Below, piece by piece: positions 55,190-64,000 of a DNA stretch of 64,000 nucleotides. The stretch is taken from NCBI GenBank assembly GCA_019925095.2, contig CM034391.1:8274551-8338550 (forward strand). Direction: 5' to 3'. Below the pieces are notes generated by a model. The model saw only the letters and a list, made by a program, of their open reading frames with translations. It had not been told where the DNA came from and did no database searches. A program made the translations under genes and the position numbers. Origin of the DNA: Dendrolimus kikuchii. Taxonomy: Eukaryota; Arthropoda; Insecta; Lepidoptera; Lasiocampidae. Numbering within the stretch: position 1 is the stretch's first letter; every line of letters begins with the position of its first letter.

Positions 55190-55822
55190 ATTATGTATTT
55201 CAAGACCACGGGCCATGAAAATGGCCCGGACATTTGGAGGGCTTGCGTGGGGCCATGGGAAGGCCAAAACGTAGAGGCCCCTTGACAAATTTAATGTAAA
55301 TGTGAAGTGATGCCAACCGACGATTACAAAAAGTACCGGGCTATTGGGGTGAATTGTTAGTGATACTAGGGGTCTGGGAATATGGGGACTACGGCGTCTG
55401 CCCGCCGCAATGATCAGGGAATATGGACATGTTATTATCATGTATGTCTTTGTAGACCACGAGCTATAAAAATAGCCTGGACATTTGGAGGGCTTGCGTG
55501 GGGCCATGGGAAGACCAACACGTAGAGGCCGTTTGACAAATTTAATGTAAATGTGACGTGACACCTTATTATTATATAATGTATGTCTTTGTAGACCACG
55601 GGCCATAAAAATGGCCCGGACTTTTGGAGGGCTTGCGTGGAGCCATGGGGAGGCCAACACGTAGAGGCCCCTTGACAAATTTAATGTAAATGTGGCGTGA
55701 CACTGACCGGCGATTATCCCTGTCCACACCATGTAGTAATGCACCCAAGGACAAGCCCCAGCCAGTGTAGGACTATTGTGGGAAATGAGGACAAAAAGTA
55801 CCGGGCTATTGTGGTGAACTGC
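55190..55822 (+). repeat. Cluster of three TTA-flanked repeat units
   Basis: Three units start at about 55198, 55455 and 55590 with GACCACGGGCCAT(A/G)AAAATGG or a close variant, then GGAGGGCTTGCGTGG, CCAACACGTAGAGGCC and TTGACAAATTTAATGTAAAT. Each is preceded by a TTATTAT run. The third unit appears inserted into the second at GTGACACC. The cluster ends with AAAAGTACCGGGCTATTGTG. A minus frame over it (55744-55124) is a by-product of the repeats. One reversed copy is at 48055-48425. Confidence 0.78.
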
Positions 55823-58800
55823 TTATTATTTACATATATATTTTATTTCCAAATTTTTTACATTTTTCTTATAAAAAATACAAATTTATTTATAAAAAAA
55901 ATATAAAAAACTGATCTTCGCCGGCAGTGGGGCCTAGGGTCCAGGCTACCGGTGGTTAAGGCTCCAGACACAGGAATCTCCTCACAATACGGGCCGTGTC
56001 CAACAGAGCTGCCTTCTGCATCCGACCCTTCAACCAGATACCAAGCGAGAGCCTTTCAAGGTGGCGATCAAGGCTCTTCGCTATTAGTCCATTCACTGAC
56101 ACCACTATCGGTACTATGATTGTAGAGTCCAGGTTCCACATAGCGGTAACCTCGTGAGCAAGATCAATATACTTTATTTGTTTATCTTTCTCGGCATTCA
56201 CGAGGTTACCATCATGGGGAATCGCGACATCTACAATTATAGCACGTCTCGCAGACCGATCAACTATCACAATATCAGGCTTGTTAGCAACAATAGTCCT
56301 GTCAGTGATAATTGATCGGTCCCAGTAGAGCAGATATTGACCATTGTCAAGAACTGGCTCGGGCTTGTATTGGTAATAAGGTACCTCCGACAAGACAAGT
56401 CCGTATTTAAGAGCAAGTTGCTGGTGGATGATCCTGGCTACAAGGTTGTGCCTGTGCAAGTACTCGCTGTTAGCAAGACGAGAACAACCGGAAGTAACAT
56501 GTCTGAGAGACTCACCAGGGCGGTGACACGCCCGACATATGTCAAGCGTGCCGTCCTTCAGAATGTACTTCCGGTAGTTGTTCGTTTTGATAACCTCGTC
56601 CATAATTGCACAGACAAACCCTTCGGTTTCCCCAAATAGGTCACCGAAACGTAGCCAGTTCACCGACGCTGGTAGGTCCACATCAGGCCCTGTTAGAGCC
56701 TGATAGAACCTGCCATGCAGCTCCTTGCTCTTCCATACGTCCATACGATCAGAGGCACTCATTACCAACGGTCTCTGCCAGTTCTGTTTTGCTAGGGATA
56801 GCGGGGTGAACCCTTTGTCTACTGACACTACATCGTGATGCATACCCGCAGTCTCGCCGACTTTGAGAAAATATTCTCTGAGATTGTACACCTCACGGTT
56901 GTGGAGGTCTTTGGTATTTAAAAACCCCCTACCTCCACACTTCCGTGGGATGTACAGTCTCATCACAGACGAACGTGGGTGGTGCATCCGATGTGTTGTC
57001 AGTAGACAACGAACCCGTCTATCCAGGGCGTCTAATTCAGTTTGAGTCCATCTTAGTATGCCAAAGGAGTATGCTAATGCTGGCATAACCCAAGCGTTGA
57101 AGGCTCGAACCTTATTTCCACCTGAGAGAAGGCTCGTTAAGACCTTTCTCAGGCGGGAAAAGAAACGATCCTTCATCGCCTGCTTTACATCAGCATCAGG
57201 AATACCCAACGACTCTGACATACCAAGATACTTGTAGGTTTCACCTTCAGAAAGGGTCTTGAGGGATATATTTTCAGACAGTTGTAAATTTTCTGAATTT
57301 ACAACTCTCCCTCGTTGTACATGCATGACGGCACACTTATCTACACCGAATTCCATACTAATGGAGTTGCTAAAGCTTTCAGTAATCTTTAGCAACTGCA
57401 AAAGATCCGGCTTTTTCGATGCAAATAGTTTCACGTCATCCATGTACATAAGGTGTGATATAATCTCACCCCCTCTCCGAAGTTGAAAGCCTAACTTTGA
57501 CTCCCTAAGTAGAGTACTTAGTGGATTCAAAGCTAGACAGAACCAAAGTGGACTCAAACTGTCACCCTGGAAAATGCCCCGCTTGATCCTTATTGGGTCG
57601 TGCAAAACAGAAAGATTCCCTCTGTCCCCTGGATGCCTAAGCACCGTGGTCCACTGCTCCATACATGAACTGAGGAAAGCACGGAGAGTTGCATTTACTT
57701 TATACAGCTCCAGGACTTTCTCCAGCCATGTATGGGGCACCGAATCATAGGCTTTTTTGTAGTCAATCCAGGCTACAGACAGATTTTTTCTGTTTCGCCG
57801 TACCTGATGACTAATGGTCATATCGATGAGGAGGAGCTCCTTAGTACCACGGGACCCGTTCTTACATCCGTTTTGAGTATTGGCCAAAATGTTATTATTT
57901 GTCAAATGTTCTATTAATTTAGATCTCAAAACAGATGTAAGCAGCTTGTATATGGTTGGTAAACAAGTGATGGGTCTATAGTTTTTTGCCTCCGTGGTAC
58001 TACCTGACTTATGGAGCAGATGAGTGACTCCAGTAGTCATAAAGGAAGGAAGCGAACCTATGTTTATAGCCTCCTGGAATTGGACAGCCAAACAGGCATG
58101 CGAACTTTTGAACCATTTGATCCAAAAGTTGTGCAATCCGTCTGGTCCTGGACTTTTCCAGTTTTGAGCCATACGAATTGCACAACTAATGTCAACTGGT
58201 TCCAGAGCCAACGGTTCCATTTCTGGAATCGTTTCACAAGCCTGCTCGACCATCCTAGTCCAGTCGCCTTCTCTGTGGGTGACAGGCACCGACCAAATAT
58301 TACTCCAGAACGCTGTCATAGAGTCGATATCTGGCCAGTGACCGTCATCCACAGAAACACATGGCCGCTCCCATCCTCTATACACTCTTTTTTGGTCTCT
58401 TTGGAAAAGGCGATTCAAGTTATAACGATCTGCTCGTTTTTTATACCGACGTAATCGATTGGCCCACGCACTAATTTTTTGTTTATAAAAGTCAATGCGT
58501 TCTGTAACTCGAGCTAAATAGTCACTGGGATTACTGTCAGTCCCAGTGAAAGCCCGATTTACAAAACGCATGACTTTTGGCCTAGTGTTTCCGGCCCTAA
58601 AAGAAAGTAATTTGGCTATGAGGGTCCTGGCCTTACCAATACGACATTCGATTCTTTTCTGCCAGGCAGGCTGTCCATCACTACGCCGTGGACTCTGTTC
58701 CAAATTTGGAAATTTGGTACCAGAGACACGACATACAGCAACAGCGCCACAGTATAGAATCGAATGTGTTTCGGCAAGATCTTTACTAGCTCTAAAATAT

Positions 58801-59000
58801 GGAGCTAGTAAAGAATCCAAGACCCCCATGATCAACAAGTTATGTTTGTGGGTGGGTAACCGTGGTAGACGTGGTCTACTTAATATAGGCATCATCTTAT
58901 AGTCTTCAATCGCTTCTTCCAAAGCCCTCCTCATAAGCTCATTATCCTGGCTACTTACGTTACCTACCGTAGTATCATCAACTTCCACCGACTTTGCGGC
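55823..59000 (-). mobile_element. R4/Dong-like non-LTR retrotransposon
   Basis: Minus strand. It contains one long open frame (next entry) and a 3' untranslated region of about 130 bp, AT-rich, ending AAATAATAAG at the border with a repeat unit. R4/Dong elements insert in TAA repeats, and the AATAATAAG junction agrees. The 5' end near 59000 is uncertain. An in-frame TAG sits nine codons upstream of the frame's first listed codon, so the copy is probably 5'-truncated or has lost its start. Confidence 0.82.
55956..58988 (-). CDS. R4/Dong-like polyprotein: reverse transcriptase plus restriction-like endonuclease
   Basis: 1,010 codons without a stop. The first codon here is GTG; no in-frame ATG occurs until about residue 19 (MRRALEEAIEDYK). 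Reverse transcriptase motifs: SPGPDGLHNFWIKWF (about 280), YRPITCLPTIYKLLTSVLRS, VAWIDYKKAYDSVPH, FQGDSLSPLWFCLALNPLST, and the active site YMDD at residue 515 (57434-57445). C-terminal restriction-like endonuclease: a CCHC knuckle C-x2-C-x7-H-x4-C from residue 818, then KPDIVIVD (904) and VDVAIP (920), the PD-D core. This architecture (one frame, RLE rather than apurinic endonuclease) and the QGDSLSPL block fit the R4/Dong clade. The enzyme nicks target DNA and copies its RNA there. All key residues I can check are present. Confidence 0.88.
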   Translation of the reverse strand: MEVDDTTVGNVSSQDNELMRRALEEAIEDYKMMPILSRPRLPRLPTHKHNLLIMGVLDSLLAPYFRASKDLAETHSILYCGAVAVCRVSGTKFPNLEQSPRRSDGQPAWQKRIECRIGKARTLIAKLLSFRAGNTRPKVMRFVNRAFTGTDSNPSDYLARVTERIDFYKQKISAWANRLRRYKKRADRYNLNRLFQRDQKRVYRGWERPCVSVDDGHWPDIDSMTAFWSNIWSVPVTHREGDWTRMVEQACETIPEMEPLALEPVDISCAIRMAQNWKSPGPDGLHNFWIKWFKSSHACLAVQFQEAINIGSLPSFMTTGVTHLLHKSGSTTEAKNYRPITCLPTIYKLLTSVLRSKLIEHLTNNNILANTQNGCKNGSRGTKELLLIDMTISHQVRRNRKNLSVAWIDYKKAYDSVPHTWLEKVLELYKVNATLRAFLSSCMEQWTTVLRHPGDRGNLSVLHDPIRIKRGIFQGDSLSPLWFCLALNPLSTLLRESKLGFQLRRGGEIISHLMYMDDVKLFASKKPDLLQLLKITESFSNSISMEFGVDKCAVMHVQRGRVVNSENLQLSENISLKTLSEGETYKYLGMSESLGIPDADVKQAMKDRFFSRLRKVLTSLLSGGNKVRAFNAWVMPALAYSFGILRWTQTELDALDRRVRCLLTTHRMHHPRSSVMRLYIPRKCGGRGFLNTKDLHNREVYNLREYFLKVGETAGMHHDVVSVDKGFTPLSLAKQNWQRPLVMSASDRMDVWKSKELHGRFYQALTGPDVDLPASVNWLRFGDLFGETEGFVCAIMDEVIKTNNYRKYILKDGTLDICRACHRPGESLRHVTSGCSRLANSEYLHRHNLVARIIHQQLALKYGLVLSEVPYYQYKPEPVLDNGQYLLYWDRSIITDRTIVANKPDIVIVDRSARRAIIVDVAIPHDGNLVNAEKDKQIKYIDLAHEVTAMWNLDSTIIVPIVVSVNGLIAKSLDRHLERLSLGIWLKGRMQKAALLDTARIVRRFLCLEP

Positions 59001-60107
59001 ATCGCCGTCACCCTAGATTTCCTATATATTACTGACCGTTCTTTTGACCTACTTTCGGTTAGAACTTAACTGACATAAGCTCCATACAAGTAATGTCAAA
59101 ATTCAATAGATCGTGGAGCAAATGAATGAATAGTAAGAACCGGCCATTAATCGAATCCGGAATGGCTCTATACGAGCCACTCCTGTCCAAAGACGATAGG
59201 TACGTTATACAGAATGATAATATGAATGTAGTTTTCACATTATGCTTGCTTTTGCACGGTATATACGTATAATTTGTGACAATATGCAATTGCAAAATAT
59301 GTAACTGTCTTAACGGTATATGTTCCCTGGCCAGAATCCGAAACCTCTGGTGCCTTAACCTCTAATCTACCACCACATTAGAGAATTATAATATACCTAT
59401 ATAGTTCATAAACTACGAGACTACGATCGGCACTCTTAATCCGCAACAATTAGCTGCGCAATATACGGTTTATCACATAAAATATGTTTGGCTCTAAATA
59501 TGAACGGGACCCTTGATCTCGAGATATTAGTATCGAATACACGATAATGATTAGAAACAACGCTAGTACGATAATGACACAGAAAATTTGATTGAAGAAT
59601 TTACTCGTGTCGTATCTGATAATAAAGTTATCTGATTTCTTTGCATCGATAAAAACTGTCAAACTAAAAACATAATTAAGCAGTAAAGACATTTATTTAT
59701 GTTTGCCTAAACGCTCAACATTTTGATTTTACTATAGGTAGTATTTTGCCACAGCCCAATTGGCACTGATTTAGCAATAACCTTGCCGGAATACGACCGC
59801 AATTAGAGCAAGTGTTTGTGTTATATTATGTGATTGGCCTCCAAGTCTCCTGTTACCGATCATTGTCGTATTAGCAGGTAAGTTTTCGTAATATGATATC
59901 AGGCATACATCAATAACAGACACTCGGTATGGCGTTGTTTCCGGCGGAAGTTGCACGCAGGCCGCGCAATGCCCGTGACCGCCGTGTGCACTGCAACACA
60001 ACTGTTCGGGGTAGACCGTTCAAAATAATAATACTGAACACTCGCTATGTATTGTTAAAAATCCTTGTAAGCATGAACATTTCTAAAGGAGCAGACTAGT
60101 CCTGGAA
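59001..60107. other. Spacer with a MITE-end fragment
   Basis: AATAGTAAGAACCGGCCATT at 59128-59147 is one end of the MITE at 5649. A GC-richer patch lies at 59930-60000, within a minus frame (60001-59771) whose product I do not recognise. It could be an upstream exon of raskol, but nothing supports it. Confidence 0.35.
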
Positions 60108-60285
60108 TGGAGACCGTGTCTCGGTAAACGTAGTGTCGATCGCTTCCAGCCTGATGGAGTTACAACCTGCGTAACGTAGCCGGTGGATGCTGAATGTGGA
60201 AGGTGAAGGACCGGGATGTTTGGTGCAAACTTGGAGAGGCCAAGTCCAGCAGTGGACTACGACTGGCTGACGACGAAAAATTTAG
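60108..60285 (+). repeat. RTE-type LINE tail fragment
   Basis: It ends with GGAGAGGCCAAGTCCAGCAG, TGGACTACGACTGGCTGACG and GACGAAAAA, the decayed form of the common LINE end that encodes a YVQQWTS-like C-terminus followed by simple repeats. Confidence 0.6.
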
Positions 60286-60429
60286 ATTTCATTCATCACT
60301 AATTTATTAAAATCTAGTGGCATGTGGACTAGTTGGTGGCCGGGGTCCACTTTCATACTGGTTCTTCTCCATGCGCAAGATATTCGATATCCACCATTAT
60401 AGAATTAATGGCAAGTGCACCCTTCATGA

Positions 60430-60745
60430 GTTACTACGTCAAGCCATGACCTTCGCGCGCCTCGCCCCTATACTGGGACCAAGTAAAAGCGGCATGACTC
60501 TGTTTCTGAAATAATTTATCAGTTTCCGTAAAGCATAGCTGTAATAGCAATAGGCAATACGCTTTTAGTTTCTCTGCGATGTCACGGATATGAAGGCTGC
60601 TGTAAATACGGGAATTCCTAACGCGCTACTTAAAATTCTTAATCGACACTTCGCACATTCACCACAGCATATTCCTCTCCGTGACATGCAACTGTGAGTT
60701 TCAGACAAAGTCCTCCGTCTTTGTCACCTTTAGTTTTAAACCCCC
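60430..60745 (-). mobile_element. Old LINE 3' fragment, family of 20370-20725
   Basis: CTGCGATGTCACGGATATGA and GGAATTCCTAACGCGC line up with CTGCTATGTCACGGACATGA and GAGTTCCTGACACGGC of the 20.4-kb copy in the same orientation. It extends the shared region to a CGTGACATGCAACTGTGAG phrase. Confidence 0.6.
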
Positions 60746-61127
60746 GTTCTCAAGCAAATGTTTATTTAATAAATGATTATAGTAAACCAACAGAACTCGA
60801 ATTGTGTTTTTAATAAAAACAGCTTTTTATCAAATAAATAATCAGCGTTAAATATTGATTAAAGTAGATTATCACTTTCTTACGATATAGGTATAAACAA
60901 TCAATCCATGCACCCAACCCACAGTTTTATAACTAAAGAACATGACACTACGCCGTATAATGATGTGTCGACGACATCGGTAGATGACACGCATGGAAAC
61001 ATAACAGATGCATCGGCGCCATTATGGCTATTACCTACTGCGGTATACGTCAATATAAAAAGACGACGACAACCCACGTCTTTTTATGGAAACATGAATA
61101 TTCTAGCTTCGTAAAATTGTTAAAATA
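60746..61127. other. Spacer, no gene seen
   Basis: An open frame at 60908-61114 is short and unrecognised. Otherwise AT-rich. Confidence 0.4.
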
Positions 61128-61173
61128 TTAACATTAAATATTTTAAATGGAAATTTAAAATATTTAATGTTAA
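61128..61173. repeat. Perfect 21-bp AT-rich hairpin, 4-nt loop
   Basis: 61128-61148 is the exact reverse complement of 61153-61173. Nearby partial repeats (TTTTAAATGG, TTTTAAATTTCC) suggest slippage or a fold-back origin. Confidence 0.8.
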
Positions 61174-62789
61174 CATTTTAAATTTCCATAAATTTGTTCG
61201 TTATCTTATCGATATTGGCCCTGTGCTAATTAAGACATTGAAATGTTTGGTACATAAAACTTAAAAACATAAAACTATCTGATTCCCGATATTATTTGTA
61301 ATTTTCCCTTGATTGAGATTATTGGAAGAACACACACATTTTTTTTGTCATTGGCTTATATTATTTGTTAGTAGTTTACAGTGTAACATATCACTTAATT
61401 GAAATAATTTATATTATTCACCGCAACTTCGTGTGTACATCATTATTTGGTTCTAAGAAAAAAAAAACAATAGTACGAGTCATACAGATTATTGCAAATA
61501 TTATATAATACATAGTATGGCCAAATGACTCTGATCTGGGTGTTATTGGAATTGATCTTATAGTTTATCACTCTCCAATTAATGAAAATTCTTTACTTTA
61601 TAGCTCTAGCTGAATAATTTTGAAAGTCATGCGTGAATGAAATACATATTTATCTCCTAATCTATAGATTACTCTGGTTGGAAACATAAAAGAAATAATA
61701 ATGAAATAGGGCTAAATCTGGTTTAAACAAAATAGTTAATGTAAAATAATAAAATAAATATAAATAAAAAGATTAGCTCACAATGATTGTAAAGTAATAA
61801 TTCATAACTGACCATTCACGTAACAAAATGGAATAAAATATCGTAGCACACAGGTTGTAAAAGACATAGTTGCAGTCGAAGCGGAAGGAATGGTAATATC
61901 GTCGGAGGTGAATGACACAATGAATTGTTTTGTTTCAGATAAGCACATATTATGCAATATAGTGAATACACATTTTAATTTCGTGTTTACTAACCCAATA
62001 ATTGCTTTACTCAAAAATAATAATTAGACCAATATTAAACAATGAAGTTGTAATAATAGCTAAAGTATTCAGGTGTTTTTTCAAAAAATCAATCCTGACC
62101 GGCATTATTCTTTGATGTCTATATTATATAATTAGATCGCAGTCAATATAAACAACAAAAACATATAAATAATGATTAAAATGAACGTTATAACCAGTAA
62201 ACCCTAATAATAAATTAAAATAATCTTAAAAAATAAACATTTTTTTATTTACTTTACTTTTTGGACTTTAATGTTGGTCGTGAAAAAAAAACGAACAAAA
62301 TTCAATAATGCAGGGAAATATGGGTTCTTCAAAACGACAAAACATAGCATGGGCAAACAAACGGAAAGATTTTAAAATGTTTGTTCATTCAACTAATTTT
62401 AAATACATGTAAAAAAATGTATAAATTTATGACATCTTAGATGTCCAGTTTTAACTATATTACACAAACGAATGTTTATTATTCCTAGATAAAAAGCGCA
62501 TGGAATATAGGCTATCGTGTTTTGCTAGAATATTTAAACAATGGTGACCATTTTCAAGAGTCGCTACAGAGCAACTGGACTCACTATATAATCATTATGC
62601 ATACTACTGATAAGGCAACGATAAAGAACCTACAAGGAAGTATACCAGTAAAATACTATAGTGTTGCCGGACTTTGTTTAGTCTAAAATGTTATAAAAAG
62701 AACATATATTAAGTAATCAACAGTATATAATGTTTGAACTGTTTGATGTAACATTAAACTCTGTCCAGTAAATAAAGTATGCAGGTATA
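61174..62789. other. AT-rich spacer, no gene seen
   Basis: Very AT-rich. The minus frame at 62014-61802 has no splice context or recognised domain. Confidence 0.4.
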
Positions 62790-63006
62790 TTACACTAATA
62801 TTATAAATGCGAAAGTTTGGATGGATGTTTGTTACTTAATCACGCCAGAACGGCTGAAGGACTGAACGGATCTGGATTAAATTTGGTACAAAGTTAGATT
62901 ACAGTCTGGAATAGAAGTAGCCTATGACTACTTCTTATTGCGGAAAAATATACGGTTCTCGTGGGATAACATCAACGGGAGTGAAGCCGCAGGTAAAAGT
63001 TAGTGT
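62790..63006 (+). mobile_element. Small non-autonomous repeat, near full length
   Basis: Begins ACACTAATATTATAAATGCG, continues with a GAACGGATCTGGATTAAATT block and TAGCCTATGACTACTTCTTA, and ends GAAGCCGCAGGTAAAAGTTA. This is a type I associate with very common, possibly Helitron-like elements in Lepidoptera. It shares its end with 3950-4106. No frame. Confidence 0.7.
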
Positions 63007-63650
63007 ATAAAGTAAAGTTAAAAGAGAAAAAGATAATATTTACCATAAAATTATGACAAGTTAATTGATGAAATAAAACAACTCTGCAAGAATTTTTGTT
63101 TGTTAATTTTCAATAACTCAAAAGTGAAAGGCTAAAGTACTGATATCGTTGTTCTTTCGGTTTAAAATGAGGTGACCGATTTACAAACGCGTTTTGAAAC
63201 TCAAATTACTGATGTGTACGTGTATCGAATGTTTAATAGTAACGGCAAGGAAGTAAAATTGTGCTAAGAAATTAAAAATAAAACAAAGTTGGTCAAAAAC
63301 ATGTTTTACTCTTTCTTTTAATTCTCTGTAAGCAACATGTTGTACCCATTACAGAATAACTACTCGATGATCATATAACTAACTATATTATTATGATCAT
63401 CGTTTATTGCACGTGCTCGCAGCACGATACTCGTATCGTGTGATTCAAAATGGATAACGCAGTTTAAGCATCTATATGTAACTTGGATAAACATGTTATT
63501 ATTACTAAAATCATGTGTATACACTAAAATAATGAAAACTCTTTTAAATTTGATATTTTGCACACATAACAAAGACCTATGACAATCAAATATAAAATAC
63601 CTAAATATAAACATGATCTAAATAAATTCAATCTGAAGTTATAGATTATG
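63007..63650. other. Spacer, no gene seen
   Basis: AT-rich with a short minus frame (63614-63360) lacking coding features. A local palindrome GCACGATACTCGTATCGTG is near 63421. Confidence 0.4.
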
Positions 63651-63651
63651 T

Positions 63652-63800
63652 AGCAGAGTACTGCCAGCGGGAAGCGTGCCCAGAGAAGCTTGGCTGCATT
63701 GCCACGCTGTATGGCTCTGCTAATTCAGTGGGCAAAATATGAGCTAGCGTTCTGATCATGGGTAGTTAATAGTTTCAAAGTTTCTTACAAATGTCCTTAA
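63652..63800 (+). repeat. Retroelement tail, family of 19355-19710
   Basis: CTGCATTGCCACGCTGTATG and GCTCTGCTAATTCAGTGGGC resemble CTGCATTGCAACGTTGGATG and GCAATGCTAATTCGCTGCGC at 19370. Decayed fragment. Confidence 0.55.
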
Positions 63801-64000
63801 AGAAACTCGTTGCCGATGGACCCAACGGGCCCAATGATTCACTTTATAGAACTAATTAATAGAAATTACTTAGAGCTATAATAAAATGAAACATATCACA
63901 AGAATGTGATATATCCCTTTTTGAAAATAATAACAAAAGTTAATTTATTAAAATGTGTTATGTGGAAACTGCACTGTACTCGAACAAAGCTCCATTATAT
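63801..64000. other. Window end, nothing seen
   Basis: AT-rich sequence without recognised features. Confidence 0.4.

Noticed and set aside
55124..55744. Minus-strand frame of 206 codons
   Set aside because: It is made of the repeated units; the same peptide phrases recur because the DNA units recur. No domain.
59771..60001. Minus-strand frame as an upstream raskol exon
   Set aside because: The translation does not resemble the PH-domain start of the family, and no donor site in the needed phase (two spare bases, codon AG) was identified.
1..64000. CRISPR arrays, operons, bacterial ribosome-binding sites
   Set aside because: The DNA is plainly from an animal nucleus, with introns, LINEs and SINEs. 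No regularly spaced direct repeats of CRISPR type were seen.

Overview
The window is insect nuclear DNA, most likely from a moth or butterfly. It is AT-rich, with genes split by GT-AG introns, no operons and abundant repeats. Many repeat types are ones I associate with Lepidoptera: Jockey, RTE, R1 and R4/Dong-like LINEs, a tRNA-derived SINE, and MITEs with AACCGACTTC-type ends. This placement is inference from the genes and repeats; no taxon marker is present.

Two host genes are recognisable. (1) An intron-free gene on the plus strand at 23458-25497 encodes a 679-residue basic, proline-rich protein of unknown function. (2) A large minus-strand gene runs from 51178 down to a poly(A) signal near 28948. 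It is the insect member of the SynGAP/DAB2IP/nGAP family of Ras GTPase-activating proteins (Drosophila raskol). I traced 14 coding exons whose GT-AG junctions keep one reading frame of about 1,370 residues: the C-terminal part of a PH domain, a C2 domain, the RasGAP domain with its arginine finger, a long Asn/Ser-rich disordered region and a C-terminal coiled coil. The N-terminal exons were not found and probably lie beyond 51.2 kb or outside the window.

Layout. 0-23 kb: no recognisable protein gene; four GC-rich patches, microsatellites, hairpins and a graveyard of retroelement fragments (R1-clade 3' end at 10 kb, 5'-truncated RTE at 10.9 kb with a target-site duplication, tRNA SINE at 11.5 kb, several LINE tails). 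23-26 kb: the proline-rich gene, then a MITE. 26-28.9 kb: spacer with a nested MITE. 29-51.2 kb: raskol, whose introns carry a decayed Jockey-like LINE (30.7-33.7 kb, catalytic YADD changed to YAED), an RTE LINE on the opposite strand (34.4-37.7 kb, internally deleted) and a 1.1-kb element with 31-bp inverted ends (43.0-44.1 kb). 51.7-54.9 kb: a 3.16-kb non-coding element bounded by long, nearly identical inverted repeats and TA dinucleotides. 55.2-59.0 kb: repeats attached to TTA/TAA runs, next to an R4/Dong-like LINE with a 1,010-codon frame that is still open and carries both reverse transcriptase and restriction-like endonuclease motifs. 59-64 kb: spacer with LINE tails and one further repeat copy.

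The host genes show no sign of joint function. The main interest lies in the mobile elements: an apparently intact R4/Dong-like frame, a LINE and a short repeat family that share a 3' tail, and two inverted-repeat elements that encode nothing visible.
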